Shown: piece after piece, positions 8,041 through 17,682 of the stretch
How positions within the stretch are numbered: position 1 is the stretch's first letter
How the letters are laid out: each line of letters starts with the position of its first letter
Source of the DNA: an uncultured Prolixibacteraceae bacterium
Lineage (GTDB): Bacteria; Bacteroidota; Bacteroidia; Bacteroidales; Prolixibacteraceae
Length of the DNA: 32,611 nucleotides
NCBI GenBank assembly: GCA_937915865.1
Contig: CALGIG010000014.1
Location: 1-32,611 of the forward strand
Direction: 5' to 3'
Notes under the pieces: generated by a model
Database searches by the model: none
What the model was told of the DNA's origin: nothing
The model's input: the letters and a program-made list of their open reading frames with translations, nothing else
Translations under genes and position numbers: made by a program

Positions 8041-10490
8041 TATTTTTCAAACATTTGAGCAGTTAACTGTTTTGATTGATTTTTTGCAAGATCAGTAATT
8101 TCAATGGTTTTGCCTTTATACATTACAGTGGCCGGAACTCCGTTTCTGGAATAAATTTTTGCGGTTACCAATTGTCCATCTTTCCATTTAATATCCACCA
8201 CAAAACCGCCGCGGGCAACCAGTCCTTTCACTTCGCCGTTTTTCCATATCGAAGGCAAAGCAGGCAATAAATTGATGTATCCCAGGTGGCTTTGCAGCAA
8301 CATCTCGGTAATACCTGCCGTACCACCAAAATTCCCATCGATCTGGAAAGGTGGATGGGCACAAAATAAATTAGTATAAGTTCCGCCTGCGTCCGACATG
8401 TTTATGTCGCCCTTGTCGGTTGAGCGTAACAAGTTCAGCAATAATCTGTATGCCCGGTCTCCATCTTTCAGGCGTGCCCAGAAATTCACTTTCCAGGCCA
8501 GAGACCAGCCAGTTCCGTTGTCGGTACGAGCTTCCAGACTTTTGCGGACTGCAGCAGCCAGTTCAGGATTTTTTACTGGATCAATTTGAGTTCCAGGGTG
8601 TAGCATGTATAGATGAGAAACATGTCGGTGCGTTGGTTCTGACTCCTTAAATTCCTTGCTCCACTCCATCAGGCGCCCGTCGGTGCCAATTCGCGGCTGA
8701 GCAAGGTTTGCCAGGGCTGTCTTTATTTTTTCAAGCTGCGGATTGCTGTCTTTCACAATTCCGGCGGCAGCCAGTACATTGGTAAAAAGCTCGTGAATAA
8801 TTTCCTGATCGTGCGACGGTCCCATTGTCATTGAGCATCGCGAACCGTCGGGCGCAATAAATTTATTTTCAGGAGAAGTAGACGGTCCTGAAACCAGCTT
8901 TCCGGTTTGAGGGTCTTTTACCAGCCAGTCGAGGTAGAATTCGGCAGCTTTCAGCATTACCGGGTAAACCCGTTCGAGGTATTTCCGGTCGAGGGTAAAG
9001 GTGTAGTGGTCCCACAAATGGCGGCAAATCCATCCCGACCCGGCCACATACATTCCCCAGCCAACGCCTTCACCCGGCGAGGTGTAACCCCACACATTGG
9101 TAATGGTTTCAGAACACCATCCATTGGCCCCATATTGTACTTTGGCCGTCAGTTCTCCCGGTTTTTCAATCGACTCAATCAACTCGCTGAACGGAGAAAA
9201 GCATTCGGAGAGATTCGTCATATCCGATGGCCAGTAATTCATTTGAACATTGATGTTGGTATGGTAATCGCAATTCCAGGCGGTTTGAATCTTGTTGGCC
9301 CAGATGCCCTGCAGGTTAGCAGGCAGTGATCCTTCGCGCGACGAAGAAATCAGTAAATAGCGGCCATACTGAAAATATGTTTGCTGTAAAAAGAGATCGT
9401 CCGGATTCTTTGCTTGATTTTTTAAACGAATATCTGTTGGAATTGTATCTGTTTCTGCCCCAGCCAGGTTTAGGCTCACTTTGTTGAACAATGCAGAAAA
9501 ATCATCGACATGGTTTTTCCGTAACACTGAATACGGTTTGGAAGCAACCGCCGACAGTTGATTCATACTTTTCGTTTTGGGATCGTCGCCAACAAAAGTT
9601 GGGTACTCCAGCTTATAGTTGGTTGCAGCCGTTAAAAGAAGAACAACATCGTCGGCTCCCTGAACAGTTACCAAACTGTCGGTGTAGCTAACATTTCCGG
9701 TGCTGGCCACGGCTTTTAAACGGGCGGCATATTGCATCCCATTGCCACCTTTCCCGTTCGGCAAAGTACCAAACATCATCAGGTTGTTTCCTTCGGCTTT
9801 GGTTGTAAAACGTTCGGGGCGATTGAGCGACGCGGTGAAACTGAGAGCCCCTTTTTTACTGGCCGACAAATGGATAACGATGGCCCGGTCGGGGTAGCTC
9901 ACAAAAATTTCGCGCTTGTAGTTCGCTCCGTCCTGATCGTACGAAACGCGGGCAATACCCTGGTTCAAATCAAGCTCGCGGGTGTAATTGCTGTATGCCG
10001 AAGTTTTTCCGAAGTTGAGCCACAAGTCACCAAGGGTTTGAAAACAACCATAAGGTGCGTTTGCCCCGTTACCTGAACCTGACCCAACGCCCTTGCAAAC
10101 CTGGGTTTTATTAGCCAGTTCGTCGGCTTCTTTGTATTTCCCTTCAAAAAGTAATTGCCGGATTTTCGCCAGTGACTTGATAGCTTCCGGATTGTTGTTA
10201 TCGTTGGGGCTGCCCGACCACAAGGATTTCTCATTCAATTGGATGCGCTCCTTGTTCACATCGCCGTATACCATTGCGCCCAGAAACCCGTTGCCAACAG
10301 GCAAGGCTTTCAGCCATTCAGGGTCGTTACTCCAACCGTTCTGCTGATCGGGAATTGAGGCATTGGCCGGTTGTTTATACCATAGGCGGAGTTTGAGTAT
10401 TTTACTATTTTCATTTCGTAAACCACAAGACACAAATGCAAATATTGTGAGCATTGAAACGAAGCAGACCAGGTTTCTCATTTTATTCAT
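8040..10490 (-). CDS. GH95 alpha-L-fucosidase (alpha-1,2-type) or alpha-L-galactosidase, probable lipoprotein
   Basis: The 816-residue protein is a typical-length GH95 enzyme, which inverts and usually removes alpha-1,2-linked L-fucose from galactose; some members prefer alpha-L-galactose. The N-terminus has a hydrophobic segment ending AFVSC (Cys22), a likely lipobox. The N-terminal beta domain starts near residue 36 (LWYKQPA, LPVGNG). The helical barrel carries the motif HTNINVQMNYWP (410-421), a Ser-Pro-Glu (Glu541) and FQIDGN (Asp718). These match the Asn pair, catalytic acid and base known from Bifidobacterium AfcA, by motif comparison only. It follows susD after an intrinsic terminator (10566-10595) and is overlapped by GH2. 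Confidence 0.93.
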   Translation of the reverse strand: MNKMRNLVCFVSMLTIFAFVSCGLRNENSKILKLRLWYKQPANASIPDQQNGWSNDPEWLKALPVGNGFLGAMVYGDVNKERIQLNEKSLWSGSPNDNNNPEAIKSLAKIRQLLFEGKYKEADELANKTQVCKGVGSGSGNGANAPYGCFQTLGDLWLNFGKTSAYSNYTRELDLNQGIARVSYDQDGANYKREIFVSYPDRAIVIHLSASKKGALSFTASLNRPERFTTKAEGNNLMMFGTLPNGKGGNGMQYAARLKAVASTGNVSYTDSLVTVQGADDVVLLLTAATNYKLEYPTFVGDDPKTKSMNQLSAVASKPYSVLRKNHVDDFSALFNKVSLNLAGAETDTIPTDIRLKNQAKNPDDLFLQQTYFQYGRYLLISSSREGSLPANLQGIWANKIQTAWNCDYHTNINVQMNYWPSDMTNLSECFSPFSELIESIEKPGELTAKVQYGANGWCSETITNVWGYTSPGEGVGWGMYVAGSGWICRHLWDHYTFTLDRKYLERVYPVMLKAAEFYLDWLVKDPQTGKLVSGPSTSPENKFIAPDGSRCSMTMGPSHDQEIIHELFTNVLAAAGIVKDSNPQLEKIKTALANLAQPRIGTDGRLMEWSKEFKESEPTHRHVSHLYMLHPGTQIDPVKNPELAAAVRKSLEARTDNGTGWSLAWKVNFWARLKDGDRAYRLLLNLLRSTDKGDINMSDAGGTYTNLFCAHPPFQIDGNFGGTAGITEMLLQSHLGYINLLPALPSIWKNGEVKGLVARGGFVVDIKWKDGQLVTAKIYSRNGVPATVMYKGKTIEITDLAKNQSKQLTAQMFEK

Positions 10491-10565
10491 TTTTGATTTA
10501 GGTTATTTTCTTGTCCTATTCTCTTATTCAAAAGAACAGAAATTTAACGATTAAACAATGTAAGA

Positions 10566-10595
10566 AAAACGGGAGAGAAAATTCTCTCCCGTTTT
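10566..10595 (-). terminator. Intrinsic terminator between susD and GH95 of PUL1
   Basis: A perfect 12-bp stem (10566-10577 with 10584-10595) with a small A/T loop is followed on the minus strand by GTTTTTCTTA. It starts 14 nt after the susD stop. A leaky terminator here would let susCD be made in excess over the enzyme genes, an arrangement often seen in Sus-like operons. No separate promoter for GH95 was recognised. Confidence 0.85.
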
Positions 10596-10608
10596 CATTT
10601 TTAACCAA

Positions 10609-12159
10609 TTAGTTATAATCAGGGTTTTGCACCAATGCTCCCTGACTCTTGTCAATTTCTTCCTGAGGCAATGGCCAGTGGTAGAATTTATCTTCCCACT
10701 TGTAGCCAATCATACCGTCCTTAACATTGTTTAGAACAGTACCTGCAATATGCCAGCGCTTAAGGTCGAAATAACGCAATCCTTCGAAAGCAAGTTCAAT
10801 TCTTCGTTCATGCCTGATCCTTTCCCGCATTTGGTCTTTGGTCAAACCGGCAGGATATGAAGGCATACCGACGCGGGCTCTCAAGTCTGTCATTACCTGA
10901 TAAACCGAAGCATCTGGCCCTGCAATTTCGTTCTGGGCTTCGGCATACATAAGTAATACTTCTGCCAGGCGGATAATTACAACATCCTGCTGGCTAAGCG
11001 TTGAATAGGTATAAGGTGTATTTTCCGGACAAAGGAATTTTTTAACCCCATAACCAGTCGGGCGACTATTGGATGGATGATAAACATTACCGCCACCCCA
11101 GTCAACGTAATCAACAAAAACAGTTTTGTTTAAACGTGGATCGCGGTTATTGAACGGGTTGGCTGTGTCAGTAAGCGGAGAAGTTCCCCAGGAAAGGCCA
11201 TCGGAACATTCAAAAGCATCAACAAAACTTCTCAATGGGCTCACAAAAATCCAATCCCCACAAATCAAGTCGATTCCGTATGCCGGCACATTATCCGGGG
11301 CCAGGTAGTTCACCGAAAAAATGATTTCCTTGTTGCCAGCCTGTCCTTTATCCTGAAACACATTTTCGAAAACAGGGCTCAAAGCATATTGCGGCATTAT
11401 TTCCTGACACAGGTTCTTAACTTGACCCAACAATCCGGCATCTGGAGTACCGGTCGAACCATAAGCCTGGTAAATTAATACTCTGGCTTTCAGTGCCTGT
11501 GCTGTCGTTTTTGCAGCATGACCTGAATTTGAATAATAAGGCACGGTCTTCAGGTTAGCAATGGCAAAGTCCAGATCAGAAATAATCTGTGCATAAATTT
11601 TGTCGGATGTTACTTTAGGTTGTAACTGATTTTCAAGAGTTAATGGTTCGGTTACCAATGGAACATCTCCATAAGCGCAATACAACTGGAAATAGTAGTA
11701 AGCCCTTAAAAACTTAACTTCACCCTCAGCAGCTTTCTTTTCTGCATCAGTCATATCGGTACCCGTGTAGGCACTGAGTTGTTTCAGGAAAATATTTATC
11801 CTTGCGATTGCCTGGTAACTAAGCGAATATACCAATGAGACATATCCTCCCGTTGTTGGACTAATATCACCAGTCACAATACTTTTGGTATTGAAATAAT
11901 TGTGCTGCCCATAACTATTATCAGTAAGGTTGTCCCAATTCGACATGTGGTAAGCAAAAACTCCTCCGGGAGGGTTGTCCCATGATGCACCTGTTGTGTT
12001 CAATCCGTAAATGGCGGTGAGCGCCATATTAAAATCACTCTTTGTTTTCCAGAACGTACTGGAAGAAATTTGATCTAAAGGCTGCTTGTCGAGATAATCC
12101 GAGCATCCACCTATGATGAAGATGGATAAAACTATTAGTAATATTTTATATCGTTTCAT
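10609..12159 (-). CDS. SusD-family surface glycan-binding lipoprotein (PUL1)
   Basis: The 516-residue protein is a SusD/RagB-type outer-membrane lipoprotein that forms the lid of the SusC transporter and binds the glycan at the cell surface. A lipobox FIIGGC places the lipidated Cys at residue 19, followed by the usual SDYLDKQPL start of SusD mature proteins. The N-terminal TPR-rich SusD-like domain (about 20-230) and the C-terminal SusD domain (about 300-515, with the conserved RIRHERRIELAFEG and YFDLKRW motifs) are both present. It starts 11 nt after the susC stop, so the two are co-transcribed and probably coupled. Confidence 0.95.
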   Translation of the reverse strand: MKRYKILLIVLSIFIIGGCSDYLDKQPLDQISSSTFWKTKSDFNMALTAIYGLNTTGASWDNPPGGVFAYHMSNWDNLTDNSYGQHNYFNTKSIVTGDISPTTGGYVSLVYSLSYQAIARINIFLKQLSAYTGTDMTDAEKKAAEGEVKFLRAYYYFQLYCAYGDVPLVTEPLTLENQLQPKVTSDKIYAQIISDLDFAIANLKTVPYYSNSGHAAKTTAQALKARVLIYQAYGSTGTPDAGLLGQVKNLCQEIMPQYALSPVFENVFQDKGQAGNKEIIFSVNYLAPDNVPAYGIDLICGDWIFVSPLRSFVDAFECSDGLSWGTSPLTDTANPFNNRDPRLNKTVFVDYVDWGGGNVYHPSNSRPTGYGVKKFLCPENTPYTYSTLSQQDVVIIRLAEVLLMYAEAQNEIAGPDASVYQVMTDLRARVGMPSYPAGLTKDQMRERIRHERRIELAFEGLRYFDLKRWHIAGTVLNNVKDGMIGYKWEDKFYHWPLPQEEIDKSQGALVQNPDYN

Positions 12160-12170
12160 GATTCAATCAT

Positions 12171-15100
12171 TTAAAATTTAACATTCACACCAAAAGAGAA
12201 AATCTTATTTTGCGGATAGTTCACAGCAGATCCACTGCCTCCACGTTCCGGATCAAGACCCGGATATTTAGTAAAGGTAACCAGGTTGTCTCCTGAGAAA
12301 TAAATTCTTATCTGGTCGAGCCCGATCTGTTGGGTAGTTTTCTTCGGCAAAGTATAACCAAATGTTAAATTCTTTAACCTCATGTATGAGCCGTTCTGCA
12401 AATACCAGGAAGATGTTCTGCTAATACTCTGGGGTGCTCCCCATCCCCAATAGATTCGGGGCATAGTAGTTGATGGATTCGTTTCAGTCCAGCGATTCCT
12501 CCAGTTGGTAGTAGGCGGCGTTCCCTGTACAAATGGAATTGTACCCCACCCATCAACATAGTACTTCACCTTGTAAACGCCCTGGAACTGGGCCGATAAA
12601 TCGAATCCTTTCCAATTGGCTGAAAGGTTGAATGAATAATTTAAGGCCGGATACCGTCCCTTGATAATAACCCTGTCGTCATCGTTGATTTTACCATCGC
12701 CATTTGCATCCCTGAATTTCAGGTCGCCTGGAACAGTAGCATCATTATACTGTTTGGGTGAACTGGCGATTTCCTGGGTGCTCTGGAAAATGCCAATTTG
12801 TTCAATCATATAGAAGGCATCCCATTCTTCGCCTTCCTGTCGTAAATTATACCCGCTGATCTGTTTGGCCCCAAACTTAACCAGCTTGTTTTTGTAATGA
12901 TCGATATTAAATCCGGCGCTGTAGTTTAAACCGGTAAAATAGCCCGATTTTACATTGTTCTGGTAATTAACCGACAGCTCGAACCCTTTATTTTTCATTG
13001 TTCCGTTGTTAATAGTCGGCGGAAGTAACCCAACTACCCCCGTAACCTGCGTGTCCCATAAAATGTCAGCAGTTGTTTTCTGATACCAGTCGAAGTTGAT
13101 GTTCAGGCCTTGGAATGCTGTTAAGTCGAACCCAAAGTCGAGTACCTTGGTTGTTTCCCACATGATGTTTTCATAGTTTAGGGCAGTTTGGGCAACTCCG
13201 GAAGACAATGTCGCGTTGTCAAACGAATAATTGCTGGTTAAAGAAAGCATCGCCTGGTAAGGGTATAATCCGATGTTCTGGTTTCCAAGTTCACCATACG
13301 ATCCGCGCAGTTTAAGATTATTCAGCCAACTAAGGTCGAGGCTCTTCATAAAGTTTTCTTCGCTCAATCTCCACCCTGCTGAAAATGAAGGGAATCCTCC
13401 CCATCGTTTTGACGATATAAGCCTTGATGTACCATCATATCGAAAATTCGCCTCCATGAGGTAACGATCTTTAAAATTGTAATTTACACGTCCGAAGAAC
13501 GATTGGATGGCCCATTGATTTTTACTCCCATTGGTCGACTGGACAGCCGGACTACCGGCATCAAGCTGGCGGAGTAAATCGCTTGGAAATACTTTTCTGT
13601 ACCCTTTGAGGTATTCATACGTATTGTCCTCCATACTGTATCCGGCTTGAGCAAATACCTTGTGTTCTCCAAATGTTCTGTCGAAACTGAGGTAAGAATA
13701 CAGGTTTTTATATAAATTCTGGCTATCCTGAACCACTAACCCCTGACCTCCGACATCCAAGTTAGTCATATATTCTCCAGTCCGATAATTATATAAAGGC
13801 ACAACGGGCCTATAGTCATTAAATTTGCTAAAGTCCAGATTCATGGCAGCTTTAGTGTACCATTTGAAGTACTTTAAGAACTGAACCTCCATCCAACCCT
13901 GGCTTGAAATTGCATAATCGTCGGTGTGGGCAAAAACCTTGTTGCCAATAATGGCCATAGGGTTTTTATTGTTATATTCAAAATCATAAGCTTTGTAAGT
14001 CCATCGGCCACTGCCATCGGCAATTTGCGGCCCGTAGGTAGGAGGCTGAGCCATAGCTGCAAGGAAAGTGTCTCCTGCACCTTGGCGAGGGGCTTGGCGA
14101 ACACCTTTTTTCAGGGCTATATTTCCGCCAAATTTAACATTATCATTAAGCATCGAGCTTAAATTCATGCGAACATTATATTTCTCATAATCAAAACTCT
14201 TCATAACCCCCTTTTGGTTGACATATCCCAGAGAAATATCATATTTCGTATTTTTGTTTCCCCCACTAAAACTCAAATTATGGGTCTGCGTAGGCGCCGG
14301 GCTGAATAGCAAATCCAACCAATCAGTATTTGGATACTGATTACGGTCAGTCGCATTCTTATAAGCATTAATCATATCCTGGGTATATAACGCATTGGTA
14401 AGCCCTGAATTTAGCCTGGCTTCGTTATATAATTCCATATACTCGGCAGAGTTGGTAATTAGTTTAAACATTTTAGTTGGAGTATGGATGCCATAGTTGC
14501 CACTGTATTCAATACACACCTTACCTTCTTTCCCCACTTTAGTAGTTACAAGAATAACGCCGTTTGCGGCGCGAGACCCATAGATTGAAGCGGATGCGGC
14601 ATCTTTCAAAACAGAAATGCTTTCGATATTGCTTGGGTTCAAATCGGCCAGGTTACCCTGAACACCGTCGATAAGCACCAACGGGTTAGAACCTGCACTA
14701 CTAAAAGTACCATTACCCCTGATCCGAATAGAAATATTTTCGTTTCCAGGTTCTCCTGAGTTTTGCGTGATCTGTACCCCCGATAAGTTTCCTTGTAACA
14801 TTGATGCAGCGTTGGTTACCGGACGTTTTATCATTTCGTCGCCGCTGACTGTAGCGATGGCTCCAGTCAGGTTTACTTTCTTTTGCGTACCATAACCTAC
14901 GGCCACAACCTCCTCCAAACCAATTGCTTCCTCGGTTAAAGTTGCATTGACAGTATTTTTCCCGGCCACTTGGATTTCCTGGGTTTTCATACCAACAAAA
15001 GAAAACACCAAAGTTGCCTCTGCTGGTACCTTTGGCAGAGTATAGGCGCCATTGATATCCGTAATAATACCGTTGGTAGTTCCTTTAATAACTACCGACA

Positions 15101-15542
15101 CTCCAGGCAATGGAGATCCGGACGAGTCGGTCACCTTACCAGAAACCGACTTTTGCTGCTGTGTTGTTGCAGACTCAAGCGGAGTGATAATGATCTTTCG
15201 GTCGGTTACCTGAAAATCGACCTTCTGTCCTCGAAAAATATCGTGAAGCACCTCCGATATTTTTTCATTATCGACACTAATCGAAACCTTCCGATCGACA
15301 TCAACCAGCTGATTGTTATAAATGAAAAAATATTCGGAACTGTTTTCAATTTTCAGAAGAACATCTTTAATCAGTACGTCCTTCATGTTTAAGCTTATCC
15401 GCTTTTCCTGCGAATAGCTTTGTCCGGCCATAAGGCTAAACGTGGTGATTAGTAAGATTAAGGCTGTTAGTTTCATAGCAAGAAATGCTTTTTTTAGGAT
15501 ATACCAATGCAGGTATTTCCCATTCATACTCTTTTTTTTCAT
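12171..15542 (-). CDS. SusC-family TonB-dependent transporter with STN signalling domain (PUL1)
   Basis: The 1123-residue outer-membrane importer moves oligosaccharides into the periplasm using TonB energy. Order: signal segment (about 20-45), STN domain (about 50-120), carboxypeptidase-regulatory-like beta domain (about 133-208), a short VVAVGYGTQKK segment, plug (about 222-335), then the 22-strand barrel ending in FGVNVKF. The STN domain marks transporters that signal to a FecR-type anti-sigma factor, and the upstream neighbours are exactly that pair. The N-terminal 230 residues closely resemble those of the PUL2 SusC, while the barrels diverge, suggesting different substrates. Confidence 0.96.
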   Translation of the reverse strand: MKKKSMNGKYLHWYILKKAFLAMKLTALILLITTFSLMAGQSYSQEKRISLNMKDVLIKDVLLKIENSSEYFFIYNNQLVDVDRKVSISVDNEKISEVLHDIFRGQKVDFQVTDRKIIITPLESATTQQQKSVSGKVTDSSGSPLPGVSVVIKGTTNGIITDINGAYTLPKVPAEATLVFSFVGMKTQEIQVAGKNTVNATLTEEAIGLEEVVAVGYGTQKKVNLTGAIATVSGDEMIKRPVTNAASMLQGNLSGVQITQNSGEPGNENISIRIRGNGTFSSAGSNPLVLIDGVQGNLADLNPSNIESISVLKDAASASIYGSRAANGVILVTTKVGKEGKVCIEYSGNYGIHTPTKMFKLITNSAEYMELYNEARLNSGLTNALYTQDMINAYKNATDRNQYPNTDWLDLLFSPAPTQTHNLSFSGGNKNTKYDISLGYVNQKGVMKSFDYEKYNVRMNLSSMLNDNVKFGGNIALKKGVRQAPRQGAGDTFLAAMAQPPTYGPQIADGSGRWTYKAYDFEYNNKNPMAIIGNKVFAHTDDYAISSQGWMEVQFLKYFKWYTKAAMNLDFSKFNDYRPVVPLYNYRTGEYMTNLDVGGQGLVVQDSQNLYKNLYSYLSFDRTFGEHKVFAQAGYSMEDNTYEYLKGYRKVFPSDLLRQLDAGSPAVQSTNGSKNQWAIQSFFGRVNYNFKDRYLMEANFRYDGTSRLISSKRWGGFPSFSAGWRLSEENFMKSLDLSWLNNLKLRGSYGELGNQNIGLYPYQAMLSLTSNYSFDNATLSSGVAQTALNYENIMWETTKVLDFGFDLTAFQGLNINFDWYQKTTADILWDTQVTGVVGLLPPTINNGTMKNKGFELSVNYQNNVKSGYFTGLNYSAGFNIDHYKNKLVKFGAKQISGYNLRQEGEEWDAFYMIEQIGIFQSTQEIASSPKQYNDATVPGDLKFRDANGDGKINDDDRVIIKGRYPALNYSFNLSANWKGFDLSAQFQGVYKVKYYVDGWGTIPFVQGTPPTTNWRNRWTETNPSTTMPRIYWGWGAPQSISRTSSWYLQNGSYMRLKNLTFGYTLPKKTTQQIGLDQIRIYFSGDNLVTFTKYPGLDPERGGSGSAVNYPQNKIFSFGVNVKF

Positions 15543-15580
15543 AAATTTGAATGTTTTTAAGATTATTAGATCAATAAAAC

Positions 15581-15630
15581 CCTGCGTGGCAGGAAATTGA
15601 ACAGGGAAGTGGTACCAACACTTTCCTGTT
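15581..15630 (-). promoter_or_regulatory. Hairpins in the fecR-susC gap of PUL1
   Basis: Two small inverted repeats lie between the anti-sigma gene and susC. One is an 11-bp stem with one mismatch (15600-15610 with 15620-15630). The other is a short CCTGC/GCAGG stem (15581-15593) followed on the minus strand by GTTTTATT. They could attenuate read-through or shield the susC leader. The sigma-dependent susC promoter would be expected here, but no consensus for it can be read from one example. Confidence 0.35.
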
Positions 15631-15659
15631 TTTCATTTACACCATAGGCAAACCTTTTA

Positions 15660-16703
15660 TTAAATTTTACTTTTTAAGATTATTCTTCTTTTGGTAATTG
15701 TATTATCTGCTTGTTTTACGGCAGGTTCAACTTCAAAGGTCATTTTCGATGTTAAGCTTAATACATTCAATACCTGCTCAACAGGTTCGTTAATAAATGT
15801 TCCGGTAAACTTGTAACTGTCAAGCTTTTTGTCTGAAATTACGACATCGATATTGTACCAGTTGGAGAGTTTTGTAACTACTGTTTGAATCGGATCGCCA
15901 TAGAAAACAATGCGCCCGTTTATCCAAGCCGTGTACTTGTTTAGGTCTGCAGCATCATCCTTGACTAATGTTTTACTATTGGTATCGAGAATAGCAAGCT
16001 GGTTGGGGGCAAGTTTTAAAGTTTTATTATCCATCGTGTTCTGTAACTCAACACTTCCTTCGACCAATGCAACCGAAACCGATGAGTTATTCGCGTAAGC
16101 ATCGACGCTGAATTTCGTCCCCAAAACCTTGATCTGAAGGTCATGGGCACTTACAATAAATGGCTGCGCCTTATTTTTTGATACCTCAAAATAGCCCTCG
16201 CCATCAAGCGTTACCTGACGTTGCTGTTGATCGGCAAAACTCTGCGGGAAAATGAGCTTACTACCAGAATTCAGGAAAACAATCGTACCGTCTGACAATG
16301 CTATTTTTGTCTGGGTTCCATAAGCAGCTTTTACTTCCTGGGACATGAGCTTGTTTGAAGTTGAAGTGGTGTTGCTGTGATTGAGATAACTGTAAACGCC
16401 CGAGAAAATAACGGACAGTACTACCACCGCAGCAGCCTGCATGAGTAAAGTGATCATCCGTTTTCGTCCCGAATAAATTCCGATCCCGGTATAAATATGT
16501 TTCTGCGCCGTTTTAATGTTAACCGATTCAGGTAATTTTAACGATCCCGATTTAATCCACAAGGCAAGCATGTCGTTATACTCCTGAGAATTTTCTGCTG
16601 TCGCTAACTTCCATTGTTCCAGCATAGATGATTCGTCTTCAGTGAGCCTGTCGGTCAACGACCGTGCTATTAGTTCGTATATTTCGTTGTTTACCGGATT
16701 CAT
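15660..16703 (-). CDS. FecR-family anti-sigma factor (PUL1)
   Basis: The 347-residue inner-membrane protein should hold the ECF sigma factor inactive until the STN domain of SusC signals substrate binding. The cytoplasmic N-terminal part (1-82) is followed by one transmembrane helix (about 84-106), a periplasmic FecR beta domain (about 125-225, with VKAAYGTQTKIALSDGT and GEGYFEV motifs), and a C-terminal DUF4974/STN-like domain (about 262-345) that would meet the SusC STN domain. It lies 80 nt after the sigma gene and about 117 nt before susC. Confidence 0.95.
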   Translation of the reverse strand: MNPVNNEIYELIARSLTDRLTEDESSMLEQWKLATAENSQEYNDMLALWIKSGSLKLPESVNIKTAQKHIYTGIGIYSGRKRMITLLMQAAAVVVLSVIFSGVYSYLNHSNTTSTSNKLMSQEVKAAYGTQTKIALSDGTIVFLNSGSKLIFPQSFADQQQRQVTLDGEGYFEVSKNKAQPFIVSAHDLQIKVLGTKFSVDAYANNSSVSVALVEGSVELQNTMDNKTLKLAPNQLAILDTNSKTLVKDDAADLNKYTAWINGRIVFYGDPIQTVVTKLSNWYNIDVVISDKKLDSYKFTGTFINEPVEQVLNVLSLTSKMTFEVEPAVKQADNTITKRRIILKSKI

Positions 16704-16783
16704 AGTTTGAGTGCTTTTACAAACTTATAGACGAAACTGGTGATGATTAACCCTACATGACTTTTGAAGAAAAAGAGAAAAAA

Positions 16784-17437
16784 TTATGGATTTGCAGAAA
16801 GAATTTTTTGGATATGGAGCTTAGACAACAAAGCCGAAAATAGAATAGAGGTTTTATTTCCAGGTTTTGGAGAAGAAAATGATGGTAAAAATTCTTTCAA
16901 TTCAACTCTAAGAAGTTTAAGCGACCGGGCAATTAAAGCTTCAACCCCTTTTACTGATATTTGCATTTTTTGCGCGATCTCTTTATTCGAAAATCCATCT
17001 AAACGACTCATCTCCATAGCTATACGACAACGATCAGGCAGATTCATAATTGATTTTAAAAACTTCTCTTCAAATTCGTTGGCCAAAACCTGTTCTTCGG
17101 TTGTATTTCCAGTCTCTTCAAACCTCAGCTTGGCATACAATTTTGAACTTGATTTTTCTTTTCTAAGAAAATCGACACATTGATTCCTAACCATAATCAC
17201 CATATAAGAAAATAAGTTTGTTGCATTTTCAATCGATTCTCTTCTTTCCCAAAGTTTAATGAAAACATCCTGGACAATGTTTTCAGCAATTGTTTGTTCT
17301 TTTACAATTGAATACGAAAATTGGCTAAGCGGTTTATAGTATTCCCTAAAAATAAAATCGAAGGCCCTTTCATTTCCTTTCTTAAGTTCTTCGAGAACAA
17401 ACCTAATATTGGTCTTATCGTTAGCCTTGTCAATCAT
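16784..17437 (-). CDS. ECF RNA polymerase sigma factor (PUL1)
   Basis: The 217-residue protein has sigma region 2 (about 20-90, with AFDFIFREYYKPL and IVQDVFIKLWERR) and region 4 (about 130-185, with LPDRCRIAMEMSRLDG and IAQKMQIS). These correspond to -10 and -35 recognition. It probably drives transcription of the neighbouring susCD operon when released by the FecR protein. A short basic tail follows region 4. The promoter at 17459-17486 and a terminator just beyond it isolate the gene from the GH29 gene upstream. The first part of this gene is duplicated as a relic at 5116-5330. Confidence 0.95.
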   Translation of the reverse strand: MIDKANDKTNIRFVLEELKKGNERAFDFIFREYYKPLSQFSYSIVKEQTIAENIVQDVFIKLWERRESIENATNLFSYMVIMVRNQCVDFLRKEKSSSKLYAKLRFEETGNTTEEQVLANEFEEKFLKSIMNLPDRCRIAMEMSRLDGFSNKEIAQKMQISVKGVEALIARSLKLLRVELKEFLPSFSSPKPGNKTSILFSALLSKLHIQKILSANP

Positions 17438-17458
17438 CTAGTTTTAAATTGTAGGTCT

Positions 17459-17486
17459 CAAATATATCATTTTATTGGCTTTTCAA
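17459..17486 (-). promoter_or_regulatory. Promoter of the PUL1 sigma operon
   Basis: On the minus strand a TTG (17484-17486) is followed after 17 nt by TATATTTG (17459-17466), fitting the housekeeping Bacteroidota pattern TTG...TAnnTTTG. The predicted transcript starts about 15 nt before the ATG at 17437. The -7 half of the promoter is conserved in the relic copy at 5350-5357. Confidence 0.6.
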
Positions 17487-17509
17487 TCACATCCCCTAAA
17501 AGCTAAAAG

Positions 17510-17535
17510 CCCCTTTACCTGAATTGATAAAGGGG
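17510..17535 (-). terminator. Terminator at the PUL2/PUL1 boundary
   Basis: An 8-bp stem of CCCCTTTA with TAAAGGGG (17510-17517 with 17528-17535) encloses a 10-nt loop and is followed on the minus strand by GCTTTTAGCTTTT. It lies about 150 nt after the GH29 stop at 17683 and just before the sigma promoter. It resembles the 5396-5423 terminator and holds the same place relative to the duplicated sigma sequence. Confidence 0.7.
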
Positions 17536-17682
17536 AAACTTTTATATTTAAGACTTAGAGTAACAATTATTTTATCGACAATATTTTTAATGATGGCTTA
17601 ATAGAAATACAAATAGTTATAAAATAAAAAGGACAAGTACAGGATTAATTTAACAAAAGCTAAGCTACACATAATTCTAAAC

